Counted from the stretch's first letter, positions 34,215 to 45,577 are shown. The stretch is DNA of 64,000 bases from Calliopum simillimum (GCA_951812925.1 OX638368.1:122225309-122289308), one strand, 5' to 3'. Made by a program: numbers and translations. Notes: generated by a model from the letters alone, not told the origin.

Positions 34215-35095
34215 GGGGAAATGTGTGTACCTTGGTCCGAGTGTACCTCGGTCCAAGTGTCGGTTGCCACCCAACAGTTGCACATGTACGATAATGTTCT
34301 TCCATGGAATTTTCCACTCATACCGCTGACTGATATTAGTAGACTTCAGACCGTCAAGCTGTATGCGTGTATAAAAAGTGATGGAAAAAGTGTTTCTGGT
34401 GTGTAAAAATTAGTTTTTGGAGTGAACTACGAAACGTTTTGAGAGAAACTTACTTGAAATATTTCAGTTTTCAATATCACGAAGGAAGTTTAGTTATTGT
34501 TTTAAGCTTTTAGTGTGTTTGAGATGTATTTTAGTTAATATATGTTACGGGTGTTGACAGTTTTAAAGACATGATGTCAATGTGTACCTTGGACCTATGC
34601 TTATTGACCAGCGAGCCTTTTTCGACGGGCAACCAGGAAGCCATAATCGCCTTTCAATATAAGATTATTATTATTTACGTGATTAATGTATTCCTTTGCA
34701 ACAATTTTGGTTTAATTAATTGCTTTTTTCTAAATGGACCTTTTTGTGTTATAATTTTTATTTGATTATTTTTTTTTTTTTTTTATTGAAAAAAATGTTA
34801 CCTTTGATTACATAATATATGGTTCTTTCATAATTTGTTGCCTACATATAATGTGTTCTCTTTTATTTTTGATAGTCCAACGTACACTTGTATGGTGTAC
34901 CTTGAACCGTTTGAGATTAGAACGGAAAAAGTAATATTTCGACTCAATGATAAGACATAGAAATATCATTGTCACGTCTTTTGATGCTGCAGGCATTGTA
35001 GGAATATAACTTAATCAAAAAACTAAAGAAACTTTTTTGAAAAATCCTGCACATTAAAAAAACTGAAAAGCGGACCAAGGTACACACATCTCCCC
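34215..35095 (-). mobile_element. 881-bp MITE-like DNA transposon, family ACCTTGGTCC, copy 2
   Basis: Inverted ends GGGGAAATGTGTGTACCTTG...CAAGGTACACACATCTCCCC with TA on both sides (34213-34214, 35096-35097). Inverted relative to copy 1 at 6412-7279. The shared interior includes TCGGTTGCCAC(C/T)CAACAGTTG and ATATTTC near the far end with TTTGATGCTGCA. Degenerate internal repeats of GTGTACCTTGGACC. No transposase. Confidence 0.85.
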
Positions 35096-35195
35096 TATCG
35101 ACTTTTTAGTGTTCAGCAACTAGTAGCCCAGACGAAATTAAACGTTAAAAGAGCTTCTGTGCAAAATAATTCCAAGTGAATTTTTTTCACCGGAA

Positions 35196-36084
35196 TCCAT
35201 ATATAAATAGGCAAACGAAATCGGTTAAGTCCCTGTTTCTATACCTAAATCTCAACCGATTTGCTTGATTTTTTTTTTTTGTTTGAAAGGATGTGAGGAG
35301 GAGCAGTGCATAGGACTATATATTTTTTTAAAGTGGGCGGTGCCACACCCCTAAATGAAAAAAATTATCTCACGGCAAAACCGCTGCATAGATTTTAACG
35401 AAATTTGGTACGGTGGTAGAGTTAGCACTAAGGAACGATAATATGACCAATATGTTTTTCAGTGGGCGGTGCCACGCCCTTAAATGGAACAAACGCTCTC
35501 ACAGCTAAGCCGCTGCATCGATTTTAACGCAATTTGGTGTGGAGATAGGGTTAACACTAAAGAACGATAATATGACCATTATGTTTTTCAGTGGGGGGTG
35601 CCACGCCCCTAAATGAAAAAATTGGTCTCACGGCTAAACCGCAGCACCGGTTTCAACGAAATTTAGTACGGAGGTAGAGTTAGCACTAAGGAACGATAAC
35701 ATGACCATTATATTTTCAGTGGACAGTGCCACGCCCCTAAATGTAAAAAACGCTCTCACGGCGAAAATACTGCACACGATTTTATGAAATTTGGTATAGA
35801 TATAGAGTTAGCACTATATAGCATGATAGCATGATTGATTTTTATGAATTTTGGTATAGAAAGATATCAAAAACTGTTTGCTCTTTAGTAGGAGTTACAC
35901 GCCTCTAAATGGAAAGTACGATATTGCAACTTAGCTGCTGCACCGATGCAGATAACCTGAACCCTAAGGAAGAATATTGAAAGCTTTTTTGTGTTTTATC
36001 GGCCAAGGAAGGGTATAAAAACTTTTTCTATTTTTTTGTGGTCAAATCGAAATGGTCGAATTTCGGCCACAAGGCGAACTCTAG
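35196..36084 (+). mobile_element. Helitron family U, copy U5
   Basis: A[TCCATATATAAATAGGC ... GAACTCTAG]T; the foldback's other arm supplies the undisturbed junction CACCGGAA-TTAT. Interior: five modules of about 126-130 bp, each starting with GTGGGCGGTGCCACGCCC-like text (35335, 35462, 35592, 35718, and a decayed one near 35888). Non-coding. Confidence 0.78.
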
Positions 36085-36750
36085 TTATAAATAAAGTGTG
36101 AAAAGTCCATTGCAAAGTCGTGTGCGCATAAAAAGTTCTTAAGGCTCAAAGGTCGCTAAAATCAGTTTTTTCCAAATATCTCTCTTATGCTATCTTTTAC
36201 AGAAAAATGTTGGTCACCAATTTTGTAGCACAGACTTATAGTTTAGGAGATCACCCAATTTAAAAAGTAGTGAACAGTTATGATACAAAATGCTACCGAT
36301 AAGTTCATATTAAAATATCTTACTTTTTAAACTGTGATAACTCTTCGATAAGGAGTTGCGCAAACAAAATTAACATACCGTTTAAAAGATAATTCAATTT
36401 TCTATATACCGTATTCATTTTTTTTTTTTTCAAACTACTCATGGCCTAAAAGATATTTTCGAAAAACCGTTAAAATTTCGAAAATTCTGGTTTTTTAAGG
36501 ATATCTCCGAATCGGTAAGTAAAAGATAAAAAGTAATGGGAGCAATTTTGTAGAGAATTACAAGATCTACAAAAAGTAAGCGATATGTGTACAAATAGAA
36601 GTAACCGTATAGACGATATTTAATAAAAACCGGTTTTTTTTTATTTAAAGGTTTTTTTTGGAATATTTTCTAAACGGTTACTTCTATGTGTACACATATT
36701 GTTTACTTTTTGTAGATCTTGTGATTCTTTACAAAATTGGTGCCACTTGT

Positions 36751-37187
36751 AACGAACTCCGGTTACCCCCGGTTCTATAGCTGGGATATACTCAGCCAAT
36801 CCAGGATTCAAGGTTCGCTTCAAGAAAAATATGAGAGTGACGTTTTGATTATTCGTGTTTTTTATTCAAGTTTTGTTTTATTATAATAATTCAGTCTTAT
36901 TGCTAGTAACAATGTTTGTAATACTTATGATCAGTTAAATGTGATGCGTTCTGTCGCTAAAGGTTGTAAGCTGAGCAACGGTATTAGACGGCCACGAATG
37001 GTACGACCTCTAATGAAAGGCAGGTATAGAAATGGAGTATTAGTTAGCCTCGAATGGAACGACTACTAATAGAAAGTAGATGTAGAAATAGAGTATTAGT
37101 TAGCCTCGAATAGAACGACCACTAATAGACTAGAAATAAAGCATTAGTTAGCCTCGAATAGAACGACCACTAATGGAAAGTAGTACT
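36751..37187 (+). mobile_element. Possible solo LTR with internal tandem repeats
   Basis: Interrupts the right foldback arm. It begins TGTAACGAACTCCGGTTACC, a start common in fly LTRs, and ends near GAAAGTAGTA. Within it, 36975-37187 holds four direct units of about 45-57 bp containing TTAGTTAGCCTCGAATAGAA and CGACCACTAATAG. No target duplication longer than 3-4 bp could be fixed, so the LTR identity is tentative. Confidence 0.45.
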
Positions 37188-37745
37188 ATCCGTCAAAAAC
37201 CAGTATTTTCGAAGCCTAACGGTTTTTCAAGAATATCTTTAAGGCCATGAGTCGTTTGACAAAAAAAAAATTAGTACGCTATATAAAAAATCAAATAATC
37301 TTTTAAACGGTATCTTAATTTTGTTTCTGAGACCCCTCATTGAAGAGTTATTGCAATTTAAAAAGTAAGATATTTTAATATGAACTTATGGGTAGCATTT
37401 TGTATCAAAACTGTTCACTACTTTTTAAATTGGGTGTTCTCTTAAGCTTTAAGTCTTACAAAAATATTTTTTACATACTTTTGTAGAAAATTTTCTGTGC
37501 TACAAAATTGGTAACCAAAACTTTTCTGTAAAAGTTAGCATAAGAGAGATATTTGCAAAAAACTGATTTTAGCGACCTTTGAGCCTTAATAACTTTTTGT
37601 GCGCACACGACTTTGTAATGGACTTTTCACACTTTATTTATCATGCATAAATCAAGATAATTCCGGTGAAACAAATGCACTTGGAATTATTTCGTAGAAA
37701 AATTCTAATTTTCATGGGCTATAGTGGTGAAATTTTATAGCTAAT

Positions 37746-39720
37746 ATATCTGTGGTGCATTGTGACTCCCCATTGTAACTTTTAAGAAAAGAGCAAAAAT
37801 TACCAATTTGTAGGAGATGTAGAGGGTTAAAGTTTTCTACAAAATATTTCTCATAACATTTTGCTAAGTTTGCTGAACATATGGTACAACACAGACGTAA
37901 GTATCGTATAGTTGAATCTGTTATTTCGTTATTTTTAGACAGTGTACTTTAAAAATTTCAAAAATCAATTAAAAAAATTCTGATGTGCTGTACAAAAACG
38001 ACGAGGAATTTGTATTTTTTTAACGTCTATTTTAAGAATATTTTGGAATTTCTCAAAACTGTATAAGACCGTTAAATACTAAGGACGGAAAGCTAACAAA
38101 TTTTCCGAAATTTTTTTCACTTTCACACCACTGTGCACTGTCTTTTGTATGTACATCAATTGATCGATGGTTCGTTGTTGCTTTTGGTTGATTTGGCTTA
38201 CATGCAGCAGTTCATTCAATTTATGTTGCTGCCGTTGCTGCTGCTGCTTCTGATTAAGCATGCTAACAAGTTTACCTGGCTTACAAGAGATATACTCACA
38301 TATTCATGCATGTGCGCGTGTATGTGTTAAGGGGCTCAAATCTTTAATACATAGAACAGTGGCTTTGGAAGTAAGAAAGAGCACACGCGAGTTACTCAAA
38401 ATTAAAGTGAGCAACGCATACAGCTAAAAGTGGATTTTTATTGTGGAAGTATTGGCAAACTCTCGCGCTCCCAAGATCACACAAAACTAATTGGATACAA
38501 TATGTATACGTGCGCTTAGTACTTAAACACAGATACGCGAAAGTAACCGAGTATATAACGTGGAATTGTGCTTGCTTGTATGATGTATCTTTTTGGGCAG
38601 TTTTTCACACTTGCACTTTGCTGCTTTTACTGTAAATAATAAATATTACTGTTTGTTCTCGTTATTTTCATTGTTTTAGGTTTAACCAAGAGCCTCATCT
38701 CTGCCAATAATACTTTCTTTTAATTAAAAAAAAAAAAAAATTTATTTTAAATTAATAATATTCCGGTTTATTTTCTTTCATTTCCAAATTCTCTGCTTTT
38801 TTAAAAAAAAAAAAAAATGTTCTTTGTTTCCAACTTCATTTTTAAGTTCATAAATATTTGTTTGTTACCAATACGGCGTCATTGATTGCCATTGCTTCCA
38901 TGTTCCTTTTCATACATATATCCACATATATATATATTTATATATTCGTTACCAACTTCCGATGGCTAACTATGGAATTTGTTTTTTCTTCTTATTGTAT
39001 TCTTTGTTAACAAGAAAAAACAAAAATGAGAAAATAATACGAATATAATGAAGTAAGAAATATGGAAGTTGTGGTAGTTGATCTTGTTACATTTGAGCCA
39101 TCTTCAGTTATATGGTGTTTTTAATATGACCTCTGATTATATTGATTGTTGTTTTTTTTTCTGTTGCTTTTTTATGGCTGCTGTGTTTCTGTTTCTTCCC
39201 TTTTGTTTTCACCATATTGATAAAAAGCGTAAAAATACAGGTTTCTTTCAGCTACATTTTTAATGATTTTCATTTTATTTTTTTCTTTTCTTTGATCTTG
39301 GAATTCATTGAGAATTTTTTTTTTTTTTTTTTTTGTTATTTTACTTCGAGAATGTTTTTGGTCAAAAATTCAAGAGTGAAATTTTTTGTCGGTATATTAA
39401 AAAAAAAAAAATATTTTTCTCTATTAAAAAATTACAAATTTTGCAGAACATATTATTTTTGCAAACTATATCATCGGGTTAAAACTACAACGTTTTTTAT
39501 ATTTTTAATTTAGGTGTACAGAAACATAAAGAAAAAAACAGCTCTACGCTCAAGTCTAGTCGGTTTTCTGAAATGTAGTCCCCATCCAATTTTATATAAA
39601 GAGCAAACAGCAGAAATCTTCCAAATTACATAGAAAAAATGAATATTAAAAGAAAAACTTCCCTTCTTCCTTAATTAGCACTTCTTTTTCATGAGTCCAG
39701 AAGCTCAAATAATCCAAACC
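37746..39720. other. Upstream block without genes
   Basis: 37746-38060 AT-rich. 38100-38640 is single-copy-looking with CTG/CTT repeats (38228-38252) and TTACCTGGCTTACA words. 38640-39560 is T-rich low complexity, in which the 123-codon frame at 39142-39513 is phenylalanine-rich filler. 39560-39720 is unassigned. Confidence 0.35.
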
Positions 39721-39723
39721 TTC

Positions 39724-40560
39724 CCTGTAGGACTGGTGGAGACAATTGTCCCATCTTTGGTCTAGTTATTTTGTAAATAAATTCTTTTAAATTATCAATT
39801 GTAACAATAATGGTCCAAATATAATGCGAAGCCGGTCATTTGTAGCAAAACTGCTCCGAATGTAATGTAATCCGTCATTAGTACCAAAATTGGTCCAATT
39901 GTGTATAGATTACGTCTGTGAAATTATAGCGTTATTGACTACGTATGTAGTGTTCGGCAGTACGTCGACTGTGAAGAAGATCAAACGATAGTGTATCGGT
40001 CTAATGACTTGTGCTGCGCGAAGAGGCCATGGTTCAAATCCTCCACTCGGTGATTTTCAATTCCATTCATTAAATTTCTATTTATTTTTACACAATTTGT
40101 CTGAAAAGTCTTCAGAGCGGAAAATGAAAAATGTTTCCAACTTAGCCGAGGTATTAAATAATAAAAAAATTAATAAAAAAAAATCATCTACACCGAGATT
40201 CGAACCCGGAACACAATGCTCAAAAATATTTAACAAATTCTTTAGCACATTCGCCTATGCAAACTTTTGACGTTTTTGTGTAAAATTTGTTTTAAATATT
40301 AATTTAAATTCTTTGAAATTTTTAAATATAATAAAAAAAAATTGACCTTTTACTGGTCTGAATGTAATGTATTAGGAGACAATTGACCTTTTTTTGGTCC
40401 GATTGTAATGCATAAGGAGACAATTGGTTACGCCCAATGACAAACAATGTAAAACGTAAATAGAACTTTATATGTGATGGGACCAGAATTTGGACAAGTC
40501 AGTTTCTCCCATGGAGTAGTTTGCAAACTAGTTTTGGAAAAGTTCGTGGTTGTGCAGTTT
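39724..40560 (+). repeat. Repeat Y, copy 2 (uninterrupted reference copy)
   Basis: Collinear with copy 1 but lacks both insertions. The Transib target TGGTG is at about 39735-39739 and the hAT target CTACGTAT once at 39939-39946. It carries two convergent tRNA-like modules: plus strand GGTTCAAATCCTCC (about 40030) and minus strand GGGTTCGAATCTCG (about 40195-40208), the latter a near-perfect B box. Frame 40004-40270 is not a gene. Confidence 0.8.
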
Positions 40561-40718
40561 CGATTGCATATATTTGAGATTCAAACATAGCGATTGCTAT
40601 GGGTCCAAAATTTGTCATTGTTGGTCCTAGTAGCGACGATAGCTTGGTCACTAACTATCGATAGTATGCATTTCAGTGCAAACTCTTCCTATTTCAACAT
40701 TAAATGAAAATTAAGTGC

Positions 40719-41182
40719 ACGGAAAAAACTAAACCGGTAAAATTCATTGAATTCATTGATTTTTTCAGTAACTGTGCGCCCGTAAAGAAATAGCGTTATT
40801 TTTACGGTTTACGTTCAGTAAAATTTATTAAAAATAAATTAAAATTTTGTGCGCCGCTAGTATTGAACTTACGGCCTCTGTGTTTGAAGGCGACGATCTT
40901 ACCACTCAGAGCTATTGTAGCACTTTCATTACTATCTATGTTTTCTAGGCAAATGTTGCAGAGCTTACTTGTATTTTTACACTTCTCTATTCAATAATTT
41001 TTACTGTTTGTCTCTGTACTTTTTGAAGCTTAAACCGTATATTTTACTTTCGTGCCATTACTTTTTCATGAGAATTCAGTAAAGTAATTGTATTACTGAA
41101 AAAAACCGTAATTTTTGATGAGATTATTGTCACTTTGTGCTATTAAAAACCAATTTTTGTGGATTATTTTTTTTGCGTGTAA
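40719..41182. repeat. MITE-like repeat with an embedded tRNA-like module
   Basis: Ends GCACGGAAAAAA and, inverted, ACACGCAAAAAA. Minus-strand 40925-40855 reads TAGCTCTGAGTGGTAAGATC (A-box-like), CCTTCAAACACAGAGGCCG and GTAAGTTCAATACTAG (B-box-like). Target duplication not resolved. Right half contains mirrored TTCAGTAA/TTACTGAA words. Confidence 0.5.
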
Positions 41183-41887
41183 GAAAAACATATGTTAAGT
41201 GTGTACGCAATAACTACATTACCTTTTGTAACTTAAGTTTAAAATTTGTCCATATTTTAAACTTAAGCCACGGAATAAAAACTTGTCGCTCCTTGGCTAC
41301 ACTTTGACATAAGTAAGCAACATTGCAAAGTTGTTAAAATCAAACGCATTTGAAGAAATAAAAGTAATACTGGAACAGCCTCGATATTCTGTCATAAGCC
41401 ATCAATAGTCGCGATATAGTTAGACTATCGATAGTGTTATTTCTTACGACTGGGCTTATAAACTGGTCAAATTCAGACACATTTTGATATATTTCGTATT
41501 CGAACAAATAGTAGTTCTTACTGACACTGGTGAAAAGAATTTTCGTCAGAATCTTTAATGGTATTGACAATATCACAATACTTCTGTAGTTTTGGCAAGT
41601 CAGTATTCTTCTTTCAAAGTTCCGGAAAACCTTCGGGTAGGTTGTCAACACTTTGGTAACATTCTTTTCAGCGCCTACTTTTTTCTTGTTTTGGAGTTCT
41701 GATATAAAAACTTTAAAAGAAACCAGTCATTATGGTCTTCCCAGAAAGAGAACACCGTGTGGCGTACATCATACGAGTGTAGAACAGAGATCGTATTTAT
41801 TTATTTAAGTCTTTGGTTAATAATAACCCTTACAGAATAGAACAATTGAAATTAATATTGAAATCAAAAATATGAAAATAATTAATA
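41183..41887. other. Unassigned sequence
   Basis: No gene called. The minus frame 41340-41651 (103 codons) has mixed composition but no recognised motif. AACTATCGATAGT near 40655 is partly mirrored by GACTATCGATAGTG near 41424. From 41797 a TATTTATTTATTTAAG tract resembles the tail of a LINE in antisense. Confidence 0.3.
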
Positions 41888-42152
41888 CTAGCATTTCCCG
41901 GTGTGAGTTTCTACACCTTCTTTTATAGAGAGGGCGTAGCATCTCCAATTTAATTAAACCAATAAATGTAAATTGTCACAATGCAATTTATATACGTACC
42001 AAATCTTATCTATTTGCGTTAAATAGTTTCAAAGATATGACATTTTTTTAAGTGCGTGATACCGCCCATTTTTTCCTTGGACATTATTTTTCCCGGTTCT
42101 CTTAATATTTACATATACCAAATCTCATCCATGTTCGTTAAATATTTTTAAT
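41888..42152 (-). mobile_element. Helitron family U, copy U3 (5' truncated)
   Basis: Minus-strand 3' end CACACCGGGAAATGCTAG then T matches U1 (CACACCGGGAAACGCTAG). It continues through two modules homologous to the last part of U1, including GATGAGATTTGGTATATGTA. Ends abruptly near 42152. Confidence 0.75.
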
Positions 42153-42740
42153 AATTTTGCGACAAGGGGGACCCTTGGGTGAAAAAATTTTTTTACCACT
42201 AAAAAGTCATGAAACGCGTGGAAAACACGAAAAAAACTAAAAAAAAAAATAATTTTAAAAAACTTTTGGTTCCTACATCCAAGGGGAGGCCCATGGGTGA
42301 AACAAAAAACCGAAAAAACCACTGAGAAAACAGTATGATTATATACATAAAAATTTGGTAATAATTAACAAATAATATGTTTGATATAGGCGAATCGAAT
42401 ATTTGATATTATTTAATGAGTGGCATATTTGAGCAAATTTATTGGTTCAATCGTATATTTGTTAATAATTGAGTGATAACCTGGTGGGGCAAGTTCAAAT
42501 CCCAGACAAGAAAGTTTTTTTAATTGTTTTTTTTTTTTTTAGAGTGTATTCAAATCCCAGACAAGGTTTTTTTTAAGTTAAAGCAAATATTTGGCATTCC
42601 ATCAAACAGATATCAGTTTTGACCCAATCAACAATATTTCAAGGTCCAATTAAATTTGTTAATTACTAACAAATATTTTCTAAAATGTTCAATCAAATTT
42701 ATTTCTCTGATGGAAACATACACTTTTCTCAGTGTAGTAA
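42153..42740. repeat. Repeat DNA with tRNA-like B box
   Basis: Two short related units, AAGGGGGACCCTTGGGTGAAA (near 42163) and AAGGGGAGGCCCATGGGTGAAA (near 42281). A segment with GCAAGTTCAAATCCCAGACAAG at 42490-42511 has a second ATTCAAATCCCAGACAAGG at 42547. The right edge CACTTTTCTCAGTG (42723-42736) matches an inverted edge at 23822. Confidence 0.45.
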
Positions 42741-43248
42741 TAAAATACATTAATTAAATAAAGTTAAAAAAATTACCTAAAGCTCATTTATTTATTAAAA
42801 ATTATAATCAAAGAAGTCATTAAATCATACATAAGTGATTCGTAAAGTTTAACTGAGAGCCAAAAAAATACCAAGACCACGAATTTGATCAACTCTAGCT
42901 AGAGGCACACCTTCTAAACTATATAAATGCAACAAACAATTATTAAGTTTGGAATAAGTCATACAATATGATTCAAATAATTTTATTTCAATCATCATAA
43001 GTAGGATTTATTACTACTAAGAGCTAACCTATAAGCCTTAAAAAGTTTCTTTTCACTTGGCCCCACAATATGCTGGGGCCACCTCTGCATCTGACTCTTT
43101 GTGACTTTAAGCAAATCGCTAATCGACAAATTTTCATAACGTATTTCATGATCGTATAACCAATCCCATTGGGCTTTCATGGTCCCAATGGAGATAGAAG
43201 TAAGCAGTTCAAGATTAGAGATCCTTCGAGGCTATTTGATCCTTCATA
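42741..43248. other. Unassigned, possibly an old LINE tail
   Basis: TCATTTATTTATTAAAAATT near 42784 and mixed-composition DNA to 43190. Minus frame 42995-43180 (61 codons, KAQWDWLYDHEIRYENLSIS) looks protein-like in composition but matches nothing I recognise. Confidence 0.3.
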
Positions 43249-43367
43249 CAGTTTTTCCACTCCAAGTCAAACCTTTGCCCTTTAAGTGTATTTTTTCCAT
43301 AGTTTAATTTGGTATGAAAAAAGCTCATTATGATGTGTAAAAGGTTTAACTTGGAGTGGAAAACCTG
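43249..43367. mobile_element. 119-bp MITE, TA duplication
   Basis: Ends CAGTTTTTCCACTCCAAGTC and, inverted, CAGGTTTTCCACTCCAAGTT, continuing AAACCTTT; 28 bp with three mismatches. TA at 43247-43248 and 43368-43369. The interior is itself palindromic (ATGAAAAAAGCTCATTA). Fits the Tc1/mariner-pogo group by ends and target; a decayed relative may lie at 12888-13056. Confidence 0.8.
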
Positions 43368-43369
43368 TA

Positions 43370-44784
43370 TCCTCCACAAGCAAGAATTCAGAATAGTTAG
43401 TATTCATCGCGTCGAAGTGCTTGTGAGGGAGCATATGGTACACCTGTTGCTATAGTAACAAAAATATTTTACTAACTTAAAATTCTACTTTGTAACAGTT
43501 TTTTTTCGCATTTCCTCAAATTAACTGGTTTGTTTGCTACAAAGAAGTTAATTTTCAATTTTCATCTTAAAGACTTTTGCCTCAGTTAACGGATATTTTA
43601 AAATTTATGTTGAGCGCTCAACATAAATGGTGAGTACTTAAAGCGAAAAATAATTGACCAAACGCTTACATTCACAAGATATTAAACTCAAGTATCTGTG
43701 TAGTTGCGTTAAGCTAAACAAGTGGAGGTAAATCTACTAACACCAGTCAAGCAGTATAATGCTAACATGTATTGGTGAAATTACACCAATATCTCGATGT
43801 CAATAGGGCGGAGCTACAGCGGAATGAATATTTGTGAATGAACTTAAAGCCACAACAACAAAGTAGATACGGATAGTGAAGAAGAAAATCATAAAGATAA
43901 TGGAAACGACAAGACGTACAAGCAACGAACGAGCAAGTATCTTGAAACTTTATTCCATTGTGGATGCTGGGATTCTTTTGCGCTGAGTTGATCGTGTTCG
44001 CTCTCTCTCTCTCTCTCTCCGTTGGTTGTATCTGTGGAATTACAATTTGAATTCATTGTACACGAATGTCGGTCGGTAACATTAAAGATGCGGCAACAAG
44101 AAAATGAACAACAGCAGCAACAACAAGAGCAGCAACAATAATAGTAATCACAATAACCACAACAACAACAATGAGCATATGAAGTTGAGATAAAATATTG
44201 ATTGTTCAATGTGATTCACCTTAATTTGTGTGGTGTTTTTCGATGTTTCGGTTTCGGTTTTGATTTTAACTTTTCAACATTTCGTTATTTTTTTTTTTTT
44301 TTTTTTTTGTTGGAGATATAAAATTTCAATTTAACCTTCATCGACTGTAGTACCGCTTTTGGTAGCATCGACCAAAGTTGCATCTCAAATGCAGTGAATA
44401 ATGAGATATTTCTCCCGAAGTGATAACCCTTAGTAAGGCTTGTTTCGAGAGCGTTAATTGTATTATCTTATGTAACGGGAGGCTTTCAGATTCTATTGAG
44501 TCCCCCAAGATTGTTTGCTGTTGCCATTTTTGGTTCTAATAGTTCTGGAGAGACCTTGAAACTTTCGCACTTTTTTCAAAAAGTTTTACAAATACATGTT
44601 TTGAAAACTTTTTGTTACTCCCTGAGTTTTTTTTATCCTAAAAGTTCTAAGTCAACTTGTACTTTTATTTCAAAAAGCTTTTATTTAAAGGATTTAAAAG
44701 TTTAAGGTCTGACTTAACTTAAAAAACTTTTTAAAAAGTTTATTTCTAGGCCTGATTTCAGACGATGTTCTCAGTAGATTTCTT
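43370..44784. promoter_or_regulatory. Single-copy-looking block with GA repeat
   Basis: 43380-44280 has mixed composition. A (CT)9 run at 44001-44019 equals GAGAGAG on the minus strand, a GAGA-factor type site. CAA repeats occur near 44104-44170. GAGA-rich DNA upstream of hh could be a Polycomb or enhancer element (inference). The 106-codon cysteine-rich frame 43889-44209 is a CAA-repeat artefact. 44285-44305 is a poly-T run; 44480-44760 is AT-rich with AAAGTTTT words. Confidence 0.35.
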
Positions 44785-45142
44785 TAGTGATGAGCAAACC
44801 AAGACCAAGACCATAGCTGTCTTGGTCTTGGTTTTGATATTGAGTCTCTATCTTGATCTTGGGAATTAAGTCTTGGTCTCGGCCTTGGTATTGGTGTTGA
44901 AAAAATTGCTAAAGGTTTTTAATTATTCAAAATTTCCAAATCTTTCATATCCAAAGCAACTGGGTTTTTAAAATGCCAAATTTCGAATTTAGAGGTGATT
45001 TTATGCTTGAAAGGGGTGTGGTCTTGATAAGTATCGTTACCAACCCCATTCCAATCTTGGTCTCGAAATAATATCAGCGTCTTGGTCTTGAGAAATTACC
45101 AAGACTAAAACTCAAGACCAAAACTAATTTTGCCCATCACTA
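44785..45142. mobile_element. hAT MITE filled with CTTGGTCTTGG repeats
   Basis: Ends TAGTGATGAGCAAA and, inverted, TAGTGATGGGCAAA. Flanks GATTTCTT (44777-44784) and GATTGCTT (45143-45150) form a 7-of-8 duplication of hAT length. The interior is dominated by degenerate CTTGGTCTTGG on one side and CCAAGAC on the other, so the element folds back. Non-coding. Confidence 0.82.
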
Positions 45143-45306
45143 GATTGCTTGTCCCTTCAAATTGTGTCATTCAACGGACCTGCTATGTACACCTAGAAGA
45201 TCTTGGGTATATAGGTGACTTCTCGCCAACGAACGATGCCAATTTACTTGCGGGCCATAGAGCTTCGGACGATAAACCGTGCGGTATACCTCAGTTGAAC
45301 TGTTTA

Positions 45307-45574
45307 GGGGCCGTTCACATATTACGTAATGCAATTTTCGATCAATTTTGACCCCCACCCCGGTCGTAACGCAACATAACAAAACATGTAACCCCATCCC
45401 CATTCTAGTAACATAACAAATCTTAAATTTGGTAATTTGTATTTGAATTTATTGTCACATAAAATTATAAAATTGACTATACGTAGTTGATGACCCCTCC
45501 CCCCATGTAACACTTCGTTACAAATCGTCCGATCCCCCTCCTCCTGGCATGTTACGTAATATCTAAAAGGCCTC
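45307..45574. mobile_element. 268-bp PIF/Harbinger-like MITE
   Basis: Left end GGGGCCGTTCACATATTACG, right end inverted GAGGCCTTTTAGATATTACG, both continuing TAA. TTA on each side (45304-45306, 45575-45577). A 3-bp TWA duplication is the PIF/Harbinger hallmark; the GGGGCCGTTCA...ATTACGTAA end type is common in animal MITEs. C-rich interior (CCCCCACCCC, CCCCTCCCCCC). Overlapping frames 45130-45606 are shadows. Confidence 0.72.
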
Positions 45575-45577
45575 TTA

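Larger units (their letters stand above)
35105..37745. repeat. Large foldback with two nested insertions
   Basis: Outer arms: 35105-35195 plus 36085-36540 versus about 37190-37745, inverted. Clear mirrored blocks are ATAAATAAAGTGTGAAAAGT with TGCGCACACGACTTTGTAA, and AAAAAGTAGTGAACAG with CTGTTCACTACTTTTT. An inner hairpin (36560-36740) mirrors AAGATCTACAAAAAGTAAG. The left arm is split by Helitron U5 and the right arm by a solo-LTR-like segment. Confidence 0.75.

Noticed and set aside
35320..35900. CRISPR-like regularly spaced repeats
   Set aside because: Units are 126-130 bp degenerate direct modules of a Helitron, not short identical repeats with unique spacers, and the genome is eukaryotic.
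38079..38261. Glutamine-rich frame as a poly-Q transcription factor piece
   Set aside because: Short, bounded by stops, and made by a CTG/TTG repeat; no domain next to it.
39142..39513. 123-codon plus-strand frame
   Set aside because: Composed of phenylalanine and lysine from T and A runs; low-complexity artefact.
41340..41651. 103-codon minus frame as a gene
   Set aside because: Starts and ends without signals and matches no family I know; adjacent DNA is repeat-derived.
43889..44209. Cysteine-rich 106-codon frame that looks like a secreted peptide
   Set aside because: The cysteines come from reading ACAACAGCA repeats on the opposite strand; also true of 59200-59394 and 53476-53823.
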